Counted from the first letter of the stretch, positions 22,093-31,018 are shown. The stretch is DNA of 64,000 bases from Paraphaeosphaeria minitans (GCA_015832175.1 WJXW01000019.1:310001-374000); one strand, 5' to 3'. The notes: generated from the sequence alone by a model not told the origin. Made by a program: numbers and translations.

Positions 22093-25000
22093 CTGTCAGG
22101 ACAGAAATCGACGACTACCCATTGAAGTGGTCGTTCATCCTTGACTCAGGATCAACCTGCCACATTACGAACAACCCCGACCGCATCTACAACTTCCGTC
22201 CTCCTATGCCCGGAGACTACATATGGGCTGGGAATACGAAGATATGGATAAAAGGATACGGCTCCATTGACCTGACCCTTAAGAATCAGTCTGGGATAAC
22301 CAAACTAGTCCTGCACGACGTGGCTATCTGCCCTGACCTATTGTGCAATCTGGTCTCTTTTCGACTACTAAGGCAGAGAGGAATCTGGTGGGATACGCAG
22401 GTGGACCCAACTACTCTGAGAGGCCCAGACGACGCAATCATCGGGAATCTCACCGAGATCCACGGCCAGTGGGTACTCGAGTATGAATCACTCTCGCATG
22501 CCTCACATCATGCACGCAAGATTACCTCGCGAACGAAAAGAGCACCACAGAAAGCTTCCGCCATGCTTTGGCACAAGAGACTAGGACACCCTGGACCAGC
22601 AGCAATCGAGCACCTGGTGCAGCAAGCTGAGGGGGTGCGCGTGAAAGGGATCACGACAGTTGAGTGTGACTCCTGTGGCAGAGCGAAATCAAAACGACAA
22701 ATCAGGCGCGCGCCACGGATTAACACCGAAGGACCTGGAGAAAGGCTAAGCATCGATTTCCATACATACGAAACACAGAGCGTCACCAAAGAAAAGAGCC
22801 AAATGTTGATTACCGACAAATTCTCAGGACTACAATGGGACTTTTACTTCACCGACAACAGAACGGCGAAATCGATCATCAGGATACTTTCGACCTTCCT
22901 CCTATTCCTCAAGAACCACTACAACATAACCGTCAAGACTATCGAGGCAGACAATGAGATTGCCACAGTCAAACCAGAAGTAGAACGTTGGTTGGCGACC
23001 CAAGGAATCATCATCGAGCCTTCGGCCCCAGACACCCAAGCTCAGAACGGAGGTGCCGAACGCTCAGGGGGTGTGAATAAAGAGAAATCGCGCGCAATGC
23101 GACTCGACGCCAACCTATCCTGGGAACTGTGGCCTGAAGTTACGAGGGCTGCAGTATACCTCTACAATCGAACACCGAATTACGCGAACAACTGGAAGAC
23201 GCCGTACGAGATATTCTTCACACGAGTCGCGTTCAGTAATGGGATCGTAACTTCACTACGGAAACCCAATCTCGCCCACCTGAAGGCGTACGGCTGCAAA
23301 GCCTTTGCGATGACAGACGACACTCACCGAGGCAAATCACGTTTGCAACGCCTCGATCCAAAAGCTTGGGTTGGTTATCTTGTTGGATACCGATCCTCAA
23401 ACATCTATCGCATTTGGATACCATCACTCGCCAAGGTGATAAGCACCCGAGACGTTGTCTTTGACGAGCAGTCTATATTCAATGGGAAGACTGAAGATCT
23501 AATGGACAACCTCATGCACAACACGCTGGAAGAAATAGCCACGCATGTGAGAACCATTGAACTACCAACTCCTACTCAGCAACCAGAGACGGAGTCCTTC
23601 CATGAGGATGATGCCGCTGCGGACTCATCAGACCATCAAGACGAAGTAGACCCACCAGGCTACTATCAAGGGAGAAAAATCAGGGACAATTACCTAACTC
23701 CTCCATCTACACCGCCACCCGCAGCATTACTTGCTCGGTTAATGGCTGGAAACCAATCTGAAGTGACACAACATAGTTCATCTAAGACTGTCCCCTGGGC
23801 AGCAGCTTTCATGGCGGGAACCCAAGCCGGTCACGTTGGGAACTACAGAGGGGATGTTGTGGACAAGGCGAAGATGATGAGATTGCTCGCCAAAGGCTTG
23901 AAGCCCCATCGAAGTCAACTCCCACCTCTGCCAACGTGCCGGACCAAGCTTGAGGACCACCCGATGGGTGAACTGTTCAGAGAAGCAGAACAGGCCCATC
24001 TTGCAAGCCATCAACAAATGAAATCATGGTCAGAGGTACCGATGAAGAAGATCAAACTGACAGGACAACAGATCCTTGACTGTATGTGGGTATACACCTA
24101 CAAACTTGATAAGCACCATCGCTTGCTGAAGTGCAAGGCGCGATTAGTCGTCCGAGGCGACCAACAACGGAACATTACCTCGCAGGACACTTACGCAGCC
24201 ACACTCGCCAGCCGGTCATTCCGAATGCTGATGGCAATTGCAGCCCACCACGACTTGGAGCTCAAACAATACGACGTCACGAACGCCTTTGTCCATGCAA
24301 CGATGGATCGAGAAGTATACATGAGAATGCCCCACGGCTATCGAAAACCTGGAACGATCCTCCAAGTCAACAAGGCTCTGTACGGTCTACGGATCTCACC
24401 CCTCCTTTGGCAGAAAGAATTCACTACAACACTCAAAGCTCTTGGCTTCCAGACTGTGCCTCACGAGCCATGCTGCCTTCTCAAAGACGGAATCATCGTC
24501 TTCTTCTACGTAGACGATATCGTATTAGCTTATCACAAACAGAAAGAGCAAGAAGCCCAGCAAACAATCAAGCGTCTACAGGAGAAGTACACCTTTACTG
24601 GAGGAAACGACCTTCAGTGGTTCCTTGGCGTAGAGGTCATCAGGGACCGAAGTCACCGGAAGATCCAACTCTCTCAAGCCGCATACGTAGAGAAGATTAG
24701 CCGACTGGCTGATAGGAAAGACATCCGCCATGATACCCCCATGGCCGCTACCGAGTTAAAGCCTCGAACAGGCTTGGCAACACCCTCAGAAATCAACAAA
24801 TACCAACGCAAAATCGGGTCACTTCTGTTCGCGGCAGTAACGACCCGACCGGACATCGCCTTTGCAACCTCAAGGCTGGCTCGGTTCCTGTCAAATCCGG
24901 GCTCCGCACATCACAATGCCGCCGATCGAGTACTATTATACTTGTCCAGCACCAGATGGAGAGCACTGCAGCTCGGAGGAGGCAACTGCCTTCAAGTAGC

Positions 25001-25541
25001 CAGCGATGCCTCATTTGCTGACAACACACTGGACAGAAAGAGCTCGCAAGGATACGCTATCAAGCTATTCGACGGACTCATTGCCTGGAGAGCAAACAAA
25101 CAAGACACTGTCACAACTTCGACAACCGAAGCAGAGCTTCTCGCCCTATCACAGGTGGCCAAGGAAGCAATCTTCATATCACGACTATTGGACGAACTGC
25201 GGATTGAACTACTCTCATCGTCAATTACCATCCAATGCGACAACAAGCAAACTATTCGACTGGTAACTGAGGAAATCTCCAAGCTCCAGACAAAACTACG
25301 ACACGTCGACATTTACAATCACTGGCTCAGACAAGAAGTCTCTACTGGGAAGATCAAGGTGGAGTACGTGCACTCGGCAGATATGATCGCCGATGGCTTC
25401 ACCAAGGTCCTCCCAGTCAACAAGTGGGAAGGATTCCTAACTCAACTTGGGCTGGTAGAAGTAGAGAGACCTGACGCAACGAACGAAGCGCCTCTTGAGG
25501 AGATCCAGCAACAACTTGAAGACCTCACCCTCGCACAATGA
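22044..25541 (+). CDS. Pol polyprotein of copia element, copy 2
   Basis: Identical in predicted protein to copy 1: protease DSGS, HHCC zinc domain, integrase D-D-E, reverse transcriptase YVDD (near 24507-24518) and RNase H, all in one open frame and in frame with gag across the TGA. With intact LTRs, polypurine tract and catalytic residues, nothing in the sequence shows that it is dead. It could supply proteins for the solo LTR family seen at 9496 and 11869 and for related elements elsewhere in the genome. Confidence 0.95.
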   Translation, partial: LEGRRISKVNAAFTSASVRTEIDDYPLKWSFILDSGSTCHITNNPDRIYNFRPPMPGDYIWAGNTKIWIKGYGSIDLTLKNQSGITKLVLHDVAICPDLLCNLVSFRLLRQRGIWWDTQVDPTTLRGPDDAIIGNLTEIHGQWVLEYESLSHASHHARKITSRTKRAPQKASAMLWHKRLGHPGPAAIEHLVQQAEGVRVKGITTVECDSCGRAKSKRQIRRAPRINTEGPGERLSIDFHTYETQSVTKEKSQMLITDKFSGLQWDFYFTDNRTAKSIIRILSTFLLFLKNHYNITVKTIEADNEIATVKPEVERWLATQGIIIEPSAPDTQAQNGGAERSGGVNKEKSRAMRLDANLSWELWPEVTRAAVYLYNRTPNYANNWKTPYEIFFTRVAFSNGIVTSLRKPNLAHLKAYGCKAFAMTDDTHRGKSRLQRLDPKAWVGYLVGYRSSNIYRIWIPSLAKVISTRDVVFDEQSIFNGKTEDLMDNLMHNTLEEIATHVRTIELPTPTQQPETESFHEDDAAADSSDHQDEVDPPGYYQGRKIRDNYLTPPSTPPPAALLARLMAGNQSEVTQHSSSKTVPWAAAFMAGTQAGHVGNYRGDVVDKAKMMRLLAKGLKPHRSQLPPLPTCRTKLEDHPMGELFREAEQAHLASHQQMKSWSEVPMKKIKLTGQQILDCMWVYTYKLDKHHRLLKCKARLVVRGDQQRNITSQDTYAATLASRSFRMLMAIAAHHDLELKQYDVTNAFVHATMDREVYMRMPHGYRKPGTILQVNKALYGLRISPLLWQKEFTTTLKALGFQTVPHEPCCLLKDGIIVFFYVDDIVLAYHKQKEQEAQQTIKRLQEKYTFTGGNDLQWFLGVEVIRDRSHRKIQLSQAAYVEKISRLADRKDIRHDTPMAATELKPRTGLATPSEINKYQRKIGSLLFAAVTTRPDIAFATSRLARFLSNPGSAHHNAADRVLLYLSSTRWRALQLGGGNCLQVASDASFADNTLDRKSSQGYAIKLFDGLIAWRANKQDTVTTSTTEAELLALSQVAKEAIFISRLLDELRIELLSSSITIQCDNKQTIRLVTEEISKLQTKLRHVDIYNHWLRQEVSTGKIKVEYVHSADMIADGFTKVLPVNKWEGFLTQLGLVEVERPDATNEAPLEEIQQQLEDLTLAQ

Positions 25542-25590
25542 GGAACTACATTATTATCCAGCTTGCAAGGATTTCCAAGCTGAGGGGGTG

Positions 25591-25800
25591 TGTCAGATAG
25601 AACGAGGGCGTTGAGGTCGGATCTGCACAATCGAGCAGGGACCACCACACTTGTCGCACTAGCCCAGGGGTCAAACCAACCAAACAGAGATGAGAGAAAA
25701 AAAAAAAAAATACAAAGAACATAGCATTCCATCAATTAAAATCAACACACAACCATTATCGATCATCATACCGTATCGCATACGAGCATTTTATCTGACA
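25591..25800 (+). mobile_element. LTR 3 of the copia tandem pair
   Basis: 210 bp, like LTRs 1 and 2 except for two additional A residues in the A-run near 25696. It ends TATCTGACA at 25800. The next five bases, ATAAT, repeat those before LTR 1, so the array has a single target duplication at its outer edges. Confidence 0.97.
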
Positions 25801-25818
25801 ATAATAATAATAATAATC

Positions 25819-25898
<80 letters not shown>
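25801..25898. repeat. AAT/ATT microsatellite
   Basis: About 98 bases of nearly pure (AAT)n with one interruption (AATCATAAT near 25816). It begins immediately at the end of LTR 3 and includes the right copy of the ATAAT target duplication. Confidence 0.97.
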
Positions 25899-26125
25899 GC
25901 ACAGCATACCTCTTTAAAGAAATAGTCTATAAGAAGAACTTGTTTAAAGTATTTAATTATAGTTATTTCCCCTAAAATTCTGGAGGAAACATATTGCATA
26001 ATTCTATAAAGTATCTGTGTATAGGTACTAAGACATTAACTAGACTGTAGAATAACCTATAAGGGATCATGACTTCCTTTGAGTAAAATGAGGAGTTATA
26101 AAAGTTCTAAGGGACTACGTAAATT
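25899..26125. other. AT-rich spacer
   Basis: AT-rich sequence without an open frame or recognisable repeat. Its last five bases, AAATT, are the left target duplication of the solo LTR that follows. Confidence 0.6.
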
Positions 26126-26503
26126 TGTTAAGATCCGAAGGCTAGGCCTTCTGGGGATCTTCATGTGTAGCTACGTTCGTTGTTCGAGTGGCACAGTACA
26201 AAGTCACGTGACCTGATCAGTGTGATCAGAGCGCCAAGACCACTGATCAACTGAGCACTCCACATACTGAGCAACTGATCAGTCCACTGATCACCCAAAG
26301 TATATAGGAACGCGAGGATGAGCCTTCATACTCGTGTTCAATCTGTTTATCAATCTATCGTTTGGATTCTAGCAGACCATATTGTTGACTCGTTACACTT
26401 CGCAAGATACTATCGTATCAACAAGACCTTCCACCTTCGTAAGTGCTCCTGCCCGAGAACCAACCTTAACCCTCTAGGACTAGCTACCCTGTTGGATTTA
26501 ACA
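26126..26503 (+). mobile_element. Solo gypsy LTR (plus)
   Basis: 378 bp, TGTTAAGATC...GGATTTAACA, flanked by AAATT (26121-26125 and 26504-26508), so it is a complete solo LTR. TATATA at 26301-26306 marks the promoter and sets the plus orientation. The upstream half (U3) carries five TGATCA palindromes between about 26213 and 26293. The last 204 bases match LTRs at 4892-5331 and 26871-27316, while the U3 halves do not. It is not visibly RIP-mutated. Confidence 0.9.
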
Positions 26504-26870
26504 AAATTACTAACGTAATAAACTAAATTAATACGTATTTTATAGATAACCCCAACTACTGAAAGCACTTAATAGACTATAGGGTAGTATTATAATAAAC
26601 TTTAGTACTAGATTACTAAAGTCTAGAAACCCTAATAATGAAGTTAAATATAATAGAATTATAGTAATAGTTAATATCAAAGGAAGTAGAGCTAGGAAGG
26701 TTAATATTTAGTAAACAAATTAATTCAAGTTCTATATAAGAGAAAATATACTAGATTAGCAGTTTATATACTTTGCTTACTTGAAGGTCTTTACCTATTT
26801 TAGTAAAAAGTAAAAAGGGAACTTAGGGATAATTCTCTAGAAGTTATAAGACCTATTATAGGCTTTCTAT
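26504..26870. other. AT-rich spacer between two inverted LTRs
   Basis: 367 bases of AT-rich, stop-filled sequence resembling the RIP-mutated block, with no recognisable coding content. It separates the solo LTR from the inverted LTR copy. Confidence 0.6.
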
Positions 26871-27316
26871 TGTTAAATCCAACAGGGTAGCTAGTCCTAG
26901 AGGGTTAAGGTTGGTTCTCGGGCAGGAGTACTTACGAAGGTGGAAGGTCTTGTTGATACGATAGTATCTTGCGAAGTGTAACGAGTCAACAATATGGTCT
27001 GCTAGAATCCAAACGATAGATTGATAAACAGATTGAACACGAGTATGAGAAGCCCATCCTCGCGTTCCTATATACTAGGTAATCCCACACGTCCCAGAAT
27101 CCCATATGTCCCAGAGTCCCACATGTCCCAGAGTCCCGTGCGGGCGAGTCCCATGTGTCCCAGAGCCCCCGTACGGGCGAAGCCCGTGCGGTCCTTGGGA
27201 CCCGTGGGACTCGTGACCTGTCACCTGACTGCTTAGTCAGCTGACTCCGGCGGACCGGTGGTCTAGAAGTACAATAAGCTCGTGCCCCGCTGCTCGCGCG
27301 CGGCCGGATCCTAACA
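26871..27316 (-). mobile_element. Gypsy 3' LTR (minus) of a truncated element
   Basis: 446 bp. On the minus strand it starts TGTTAGGATC at 27316, directly after a purine tract (GAGGGGGAGGA, 27319-27329 region), and ends GGATTTAACA at 26871. TATATA lies at 27074-27069 on the minus strand. The last 205 bases match the solo LTR at 26126 in inverted orientation. U3 contains 17-bp repeats. The purine tract and the minus-strand pol further right show that this is the 3' LTR of an element running right to left. The 5' LTR is absent. Confidence 0.85.
27083..27165. repeat. 17-bp tandem repeats in the LTR U3
   Basis: Units of the form TCCCACATGTCCCAGAG repeat about five times with variation (TCCCACACGTCCCAGAA, TCCCATATGTCCCAGAG and so on). 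They occupy the promoter-upstream part of the minus-strand LTR and could be enhancer-like repeats, which is an inference. Confidence 0.75.
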
Positions 27317-27346
27317 TCATCCTCCCCCTCTGAGCTCAATGTCCTC

Positions 27347-27907
27347 ATGAGTCAACCACCCACGAAGTCATTATCTCGTTCTGTTCGATATCGCCACAGT
27401 CAAGCGGATCGTCTCGAGAAAGACTGCGTTTTTGCGATGGTTGCCTGTTCGTACTGCGCTAAGAAGAAATATGCTTGCCGTCTTTCTTCTTTACATTCTC
27501 GGTGTACCAACTGCGTTAGATGGGGAAATCAGAAGTGCGAGCCCGAGGAGATCCCCTTGCCGGATTATTCAAAAATAGATGCTGAAATGGAGAGGTTGGA
27601 AAAGTTGGAGGCTGAAGAGGAGGCGAAGCTCCGTGTCGAGGAAGAGCTGGCTGAGGCAGCTCTCCTTCGTGCCCGTCAGGCGCGAGAGAAGATGGCGCGC
27701 TTGCGCGATCAGCGAAAGAAATTGCGTCGGAAGGAACAAGAATTGTTTGATCGTGGCATGAGTACCATAGACGAGTTGGAAGCGCTTGAGGCGCAGGAGG
27801 AGTTAGCGCAGGCCGCCGCGTCGATAAATCCCGACGCGCCGTCAGGCGCCGAGGTGATCGACTGGTCTGTTTCGTGGGCTAGCCCTCGTGCTGGTGGTGA
27901 TTCCTAG
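27347..27907 (+). CDS. Gal4-type Zn2Cys6 plus coiled-coil protein, encoded antisense inside a gypsy element
   Basis: A 186-residue intact frame. Residues 34-64 hold six cysteines spaced CX2CX6CX8CX2CX7C (Cys34, 37, 44, 53, 56, 64) with Lys-Lys-Lys after the second. This fits the fungal binuclear zinc cluster (Zn(II)2Cys6) that binds DNA in Gal4-type regulators. Residues about 77-160 are a strongly charged Glu/Leu/Arg coiled coil, as used for dimerisation. There is no middle-homology or activation region, so it would be a minimal DNA-binding protein. The frame lies between the 3' LTR (31 bases away) and the end of pol (5 bases away, tail to tail) and runs opposite to the element. Similar small cysteine/coiled-coil frames near fungal retroelements are a memory-based comparison. 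A zinc-knuckle-like RNA binder is the alternative. Confidence 0.75.
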   Translation: MSQPPTKSLSRSVRYRHSQADRLEKDCVFAMVACSYCAKKKYACRLSSLHSRCTNCVRWGNQKCEPEEIPLPDYSKIDAEMERLEKLEAEEEAKLRVEEELAEAALLRARQAREKMARLRDQRKKLRRKEQELFDRGMSTIDELEALEAQEELAQAAASINPDAPSGAEVIDWSVSWASPRAGGDS

Positions 27908-27912
27908 GTGCG

Positions 27913-28830
27913 TCATAGTTGTCTTCTCATGAGTTCTGGCATTCGATTGTAGAAGTCGTTTATCCGTTGTTGACAGTTGGACAGGTTTTCTTTGGGTTCC
28001 CATGTGTTTTCACTGGATGAATACCCTTTCCACTTGACGAGGTATTCTTCAGTATCCGTGTACCTGTTGCGTACTTGTAGGATTCGTTCTACTTCGAATT
28101 CGGTTTCTTCCTGAGCTTGGTGATAGAAGGTTGTTTCGATAGGAGTATCAGGGTCTGCTGGTTCCAGTAGTGATACGTGGAATACCGAGTGTATCTTTGC
28201 GTCTGGCGGTAGTTCCAACTTGTAGTTCACTGGTGATATTTGCTCGGAAATGTAAAATGGTCCGACCTTGATATGATCCAGTTTTTTGTGTTTCTTCTTT
28301 TGGGTGCGAAGGTTCTTCGTAAGCAGATATGCTTTATCCCCCTTCTTTAGCTGAGGTGCCATTTTTCGTTTTTGGTTGGTGTATGAAATTGATCGCTGTT
28401 GAGCGTTCTCGAGGTTTTCTCGGAGTGTCTGATGAAGTTCCTTCATCGTTTGTGCCATATCCGTGGCTTCTTTTGCATTGATTTTCGTTGGAAGTACTTG
28501 ATCAAAGAGATGTGGATGTCGTCCGTGGGTTGCGTAGTAAGGTGTGTGTTTCGTTGTTGCTGATACCTTATTATTATACGCCATTTGTGCCGTGGGTAGT
28601 AATGAAACCCAGTTGTTTTTTGCTTTGTTGCAGTATATTCGGAGGTACGACTCCATAGTTTGATTCATTCTTTCTGTCTTTCCGTCCGTTTGTGGATGGT
28701 ATGCGGTTGACAATTTTCTTTTGATCCCGATGAGTGCTGTAAACGTTGTCCAGAAGTTTGACGTGAAGAGCTTGTCTCTGTCGCTTATGATCGTTTTTGG
28801 GATACCGTGGTGTCTTGACCATCTGTCCAT
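27913..28830 (-). CDS. Truncated gypsy pol: integrase C-terminal half plus chromodomain
   Basis: A 305-codon minus-strand frame with normal composition. It opens inside the integrase core: GIPKTIISDRDKLF carries the second catalytic Asp, and YHPQTDGKTERMNQ carries the catalytic Glu. An integrase C-terminal region follows (KKGDKAYLLTKNLR). The end is a chromodomain (FEVERIL, then EYLVKWKGYSSSENTWEP), which in chromoviruses steers insertion into heterochromatin. Everything upstream (gag, protease, reverse transcriptase, RNase H, first integrase Asp) is missing; similarity ends near 28830 and unrelated DNA follows. The fragment belongs with the 3' LTR at 26871-27316. It cannot be autonomous. Confidence 0.9.
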   Translation of the reverse strand: MDRWSRHHGIPKTIISDRDKLFTSNFWTTFTALIGIKRKLSTAYHPQTDGKTERMNQTMESYLRIYCNKAKNNWVSLLPTAQMAYNNKVSATTKHTPYYATHGRHPHLFDQVLPTKINAKEATDMAQTMKELHQTLRENLENAQQRSISYTNQKRKMAPQLKKGDKAYLLTKNLRTQKKKHKKLDHIKVGPFYISEQISPVNYKLELPPDAKIHSVFHVSLLEPADPDTPIETTFYHQAQEETEFEVERILQVRNRYTDTEEYLVKWKGYSSSENTWEPKENLSNCQQRINDFYNRMPELMRRQL

Positions 28831-28884
28831 GAAGAGGTAACGTAGCAGCTTACCGGGCCTATTGGCACCCGAGGCGTAAGAATT

Positions 28885-28923
28885 ATCAAATCAAATCAAA
28901 TCAAATCAAATCAAATCAAATCA
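28885..28923. repeat. ATCAA pentanucleotide repeat
   Basis: About seven and a half perfect copies of ATCAA. It sits about 55 bases beyond the broken end of the gypsy fragment, marking the boundary zone between the transposon block and the gene-bearing region. Confidence 0.95.
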
Positions 28924-29602
28924 TGAATTTTTCGATCAATTTCACAACCAAATTGGCCAGTTCCGTCACATTAGGAATTCCGCCACGCATGGACGGACGT
29001 TAGAACATTTGCATGGGAGACGATAAGAGGTATGCATGTTAAGGCCGTGGTGGTTTTGGTGTTTTACCTATGGGATAGCGCCTCGGCTGAGACAACCAAT
29101 GAGCGGCTGGTTCAATACTGAACCTGCATCATTCTAAAGATATTAACGTTGCGATCAGAAACAAGAAGAATAGAAAGACGACAAAGGCACAAAAGAGACA
29201 GCAGCTGATACAAAGGCAATGCATCCAATCCAGCGCGCGGCTGGGCAGAGTCGCGGTATGGTCTTAGGAAGTCCGCCCAGTCAGTTGTGTGTTAATGGAT
29301 GCGGCTAACTCCGCGTAGTGGCTTCTTGTCGTTCTCAAAATACCGTCCCGCCCCACTTAGTATAAGATCACAAAATAGCTACAGGACTCCTACATAATTC
29401 AGGACATGCTAAGAGAGGTACCGCACCTCATCGAAGGTTTTTCTGCCTCGTCACTGAATTAGTAACGTTATGCACCGAAGATGACCAGTCACGCTGCATT
29501 CGACCCGCACTAAGCCCAAATACAAGCTCGCGACGACGATTATGGACGGTATACGAGCAATCGGTACATTGAATTGATGCCGAGATCCTAGACGTGAGAT
29601 AA
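28924..29602. other. Intergenic, nothing recognised
   Basis: Sequence of normal base composition downstream of the broken methyltransferase. I see no coding frame, RNA gene or repeat here. Confidence 0.5.
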
Positions 29603-31018
29603 TTACATCATCTCATCCCTGAGTCTTTTGCACTCAATGAGACTCTCCGCACCACTCACTTTCCAGATACCCGATATCTTCAGCCCCAGCTCGGTGCCTC
29701 CAGCAACGCATACCACTCTTCCTCAGTCCTCTCCTTGGACGAAAGCAGAGTAGCTATCATGATGTCCAGCGCAGTAGCCTCCCACTCCGCACCCTTGCTC
29801 GGAATAATATTCTCGTGGATGAGCAGCTTGCTGTACCCTGGCTCCATGGCGCCTGCCACTTGTTTTAGAATGACCTTACATACCTGGTCTGGCCAGTCGT
29901 GCAGGATTGAGTGCAAGTAGTACGCGCGGGCAGCCTTCACGGGCTATTCAGTGTAGAAATCGTACTTTGTGCGCTCAATCTTCGGATGAAGCGATTGTAT
30001 TGCGTCAATGACAACCGGGAGATCCTGCAGCACCAGGCGGCCGGGTTCATTGGGATATTTCGTGCTAGATCTCGTGTTAGTGGATGCATGGGAAGACGAG
30101 CTGCTGACGTACGCAAATTCCTGGAGATCATGACCCAAGCACCCGCCAATATCGACAAGTAGAGTAGCATCAGACTCAGCCATGCCCTGAACTAGCCTCT
30201 CTTTGACGGGGTAAAACCCAGGAGGCGGGTGTGCGGTCAGATATTCGAACATGTTTCTTTCCGTCTTGATCGCGGATTGGAAGGCGCCGGATCGAACGTC
30301 TGTCGGCGTCGCGTAATTTGTCTGCGTCAGGTACGTGGGGAAGTGAAGACTTGCTGGCAACAGGCCCTTCACACTATTATTTGTGTTAGATGTGATAATC
30401 CGCCATCAAGAACAGGGCGAAACGTACAAACAGGGGTAGCTGTCGCCTATGGTAGGAATGGTCAAGGCGTTGGAGAAGTTGGTTGGTGCGTATGTGTCAG
30501 CATCTGTCTCCTTGATGTAACCCATGGCCCCGATATGCTTCAAGAGGCGACCTACGTGTGTTAGTATTTCTGGGATACAAGTTTTCGGAAAGCCTACCGA
30601 GCATATTGACGTTAGTCCCCACCTTGGATGCAAGATCCGTAACACTCAGCGGCTGGCCTTGTCCGTTGGCCATCACTTGGAAGACGCCTAAATCGTAGCA
30701 CGCGGTAATTGCGGCGAGGCAACTAGGCTTATGCCATCGAGACAAATTAGCGAGAGGATCAATGAGGCTTTCAGAACGCACCTGGGCCCAAAGATATTTG
30801 GCCATTGTCTCGCGCGGGGACTCAAGCGCTCTGACAAGGTCTCTAGCTTTAGCAAGCAACGCTAGGCGCGAGTTCTCTTCTTGACAAAGTGGCTGTTCTC
30901 TGTGCTCTAGCATCCCATTTAATAATCCTGGAACAGCTTCGGGATCACATGCGCGCAGCGCAGTGTTGACGTCCACGACCATCGGAGACGTCTTTGCATC
31001 CGTACCCAATACGGCCAT
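29603..31018 (-). pseudogene. Broken SAM-dependent O-methyltransferase (polyketide-type)
   Basis: Minus-strand fungal O-methyltransferase in four exons: 31018-30598, 30551-30428, 30373-30113, 30064-29603. The introns 30597-30552, 30427-30374 and 30112-30065 all have GT...AG, two with clear CTAAC branch sites. A winged-helix dimerisation region (VNMLGRLLKHIGAMGYI) precedes the SAM site (LLVDIGGCLGHD, where the usual GGG is GGC), LVLQDLPVVID, and the catalytic-His motif YYLHSILHDWPD. Two lesions break it. An in-frame TAG at 29946-29944 stands where family members have Gln (CAG to TAG). A frameshift near 29690 splits LLEA from the conserved GLKISGIWKV tail that ends at TAA 29605-29603. Such enzymes methylate phenolic or polyketide hydroxyls. 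The start is uncertain (ATG 31018, or an earlier exon). Confidence 0.85.

Noticed and set aside
25690..25917. Frame encoding a long isoleucine run across LTR 3 and the AAT repeat
   Set aside because: Product of a microsatellite with no biological start or context.
26986..27348. 120-codon minus-strand frame and the 71-codon plus-strand frame at 27021
   Set aside because: Both lie inside the LTR and only translate its 17-bp repeats and R/U5 region.
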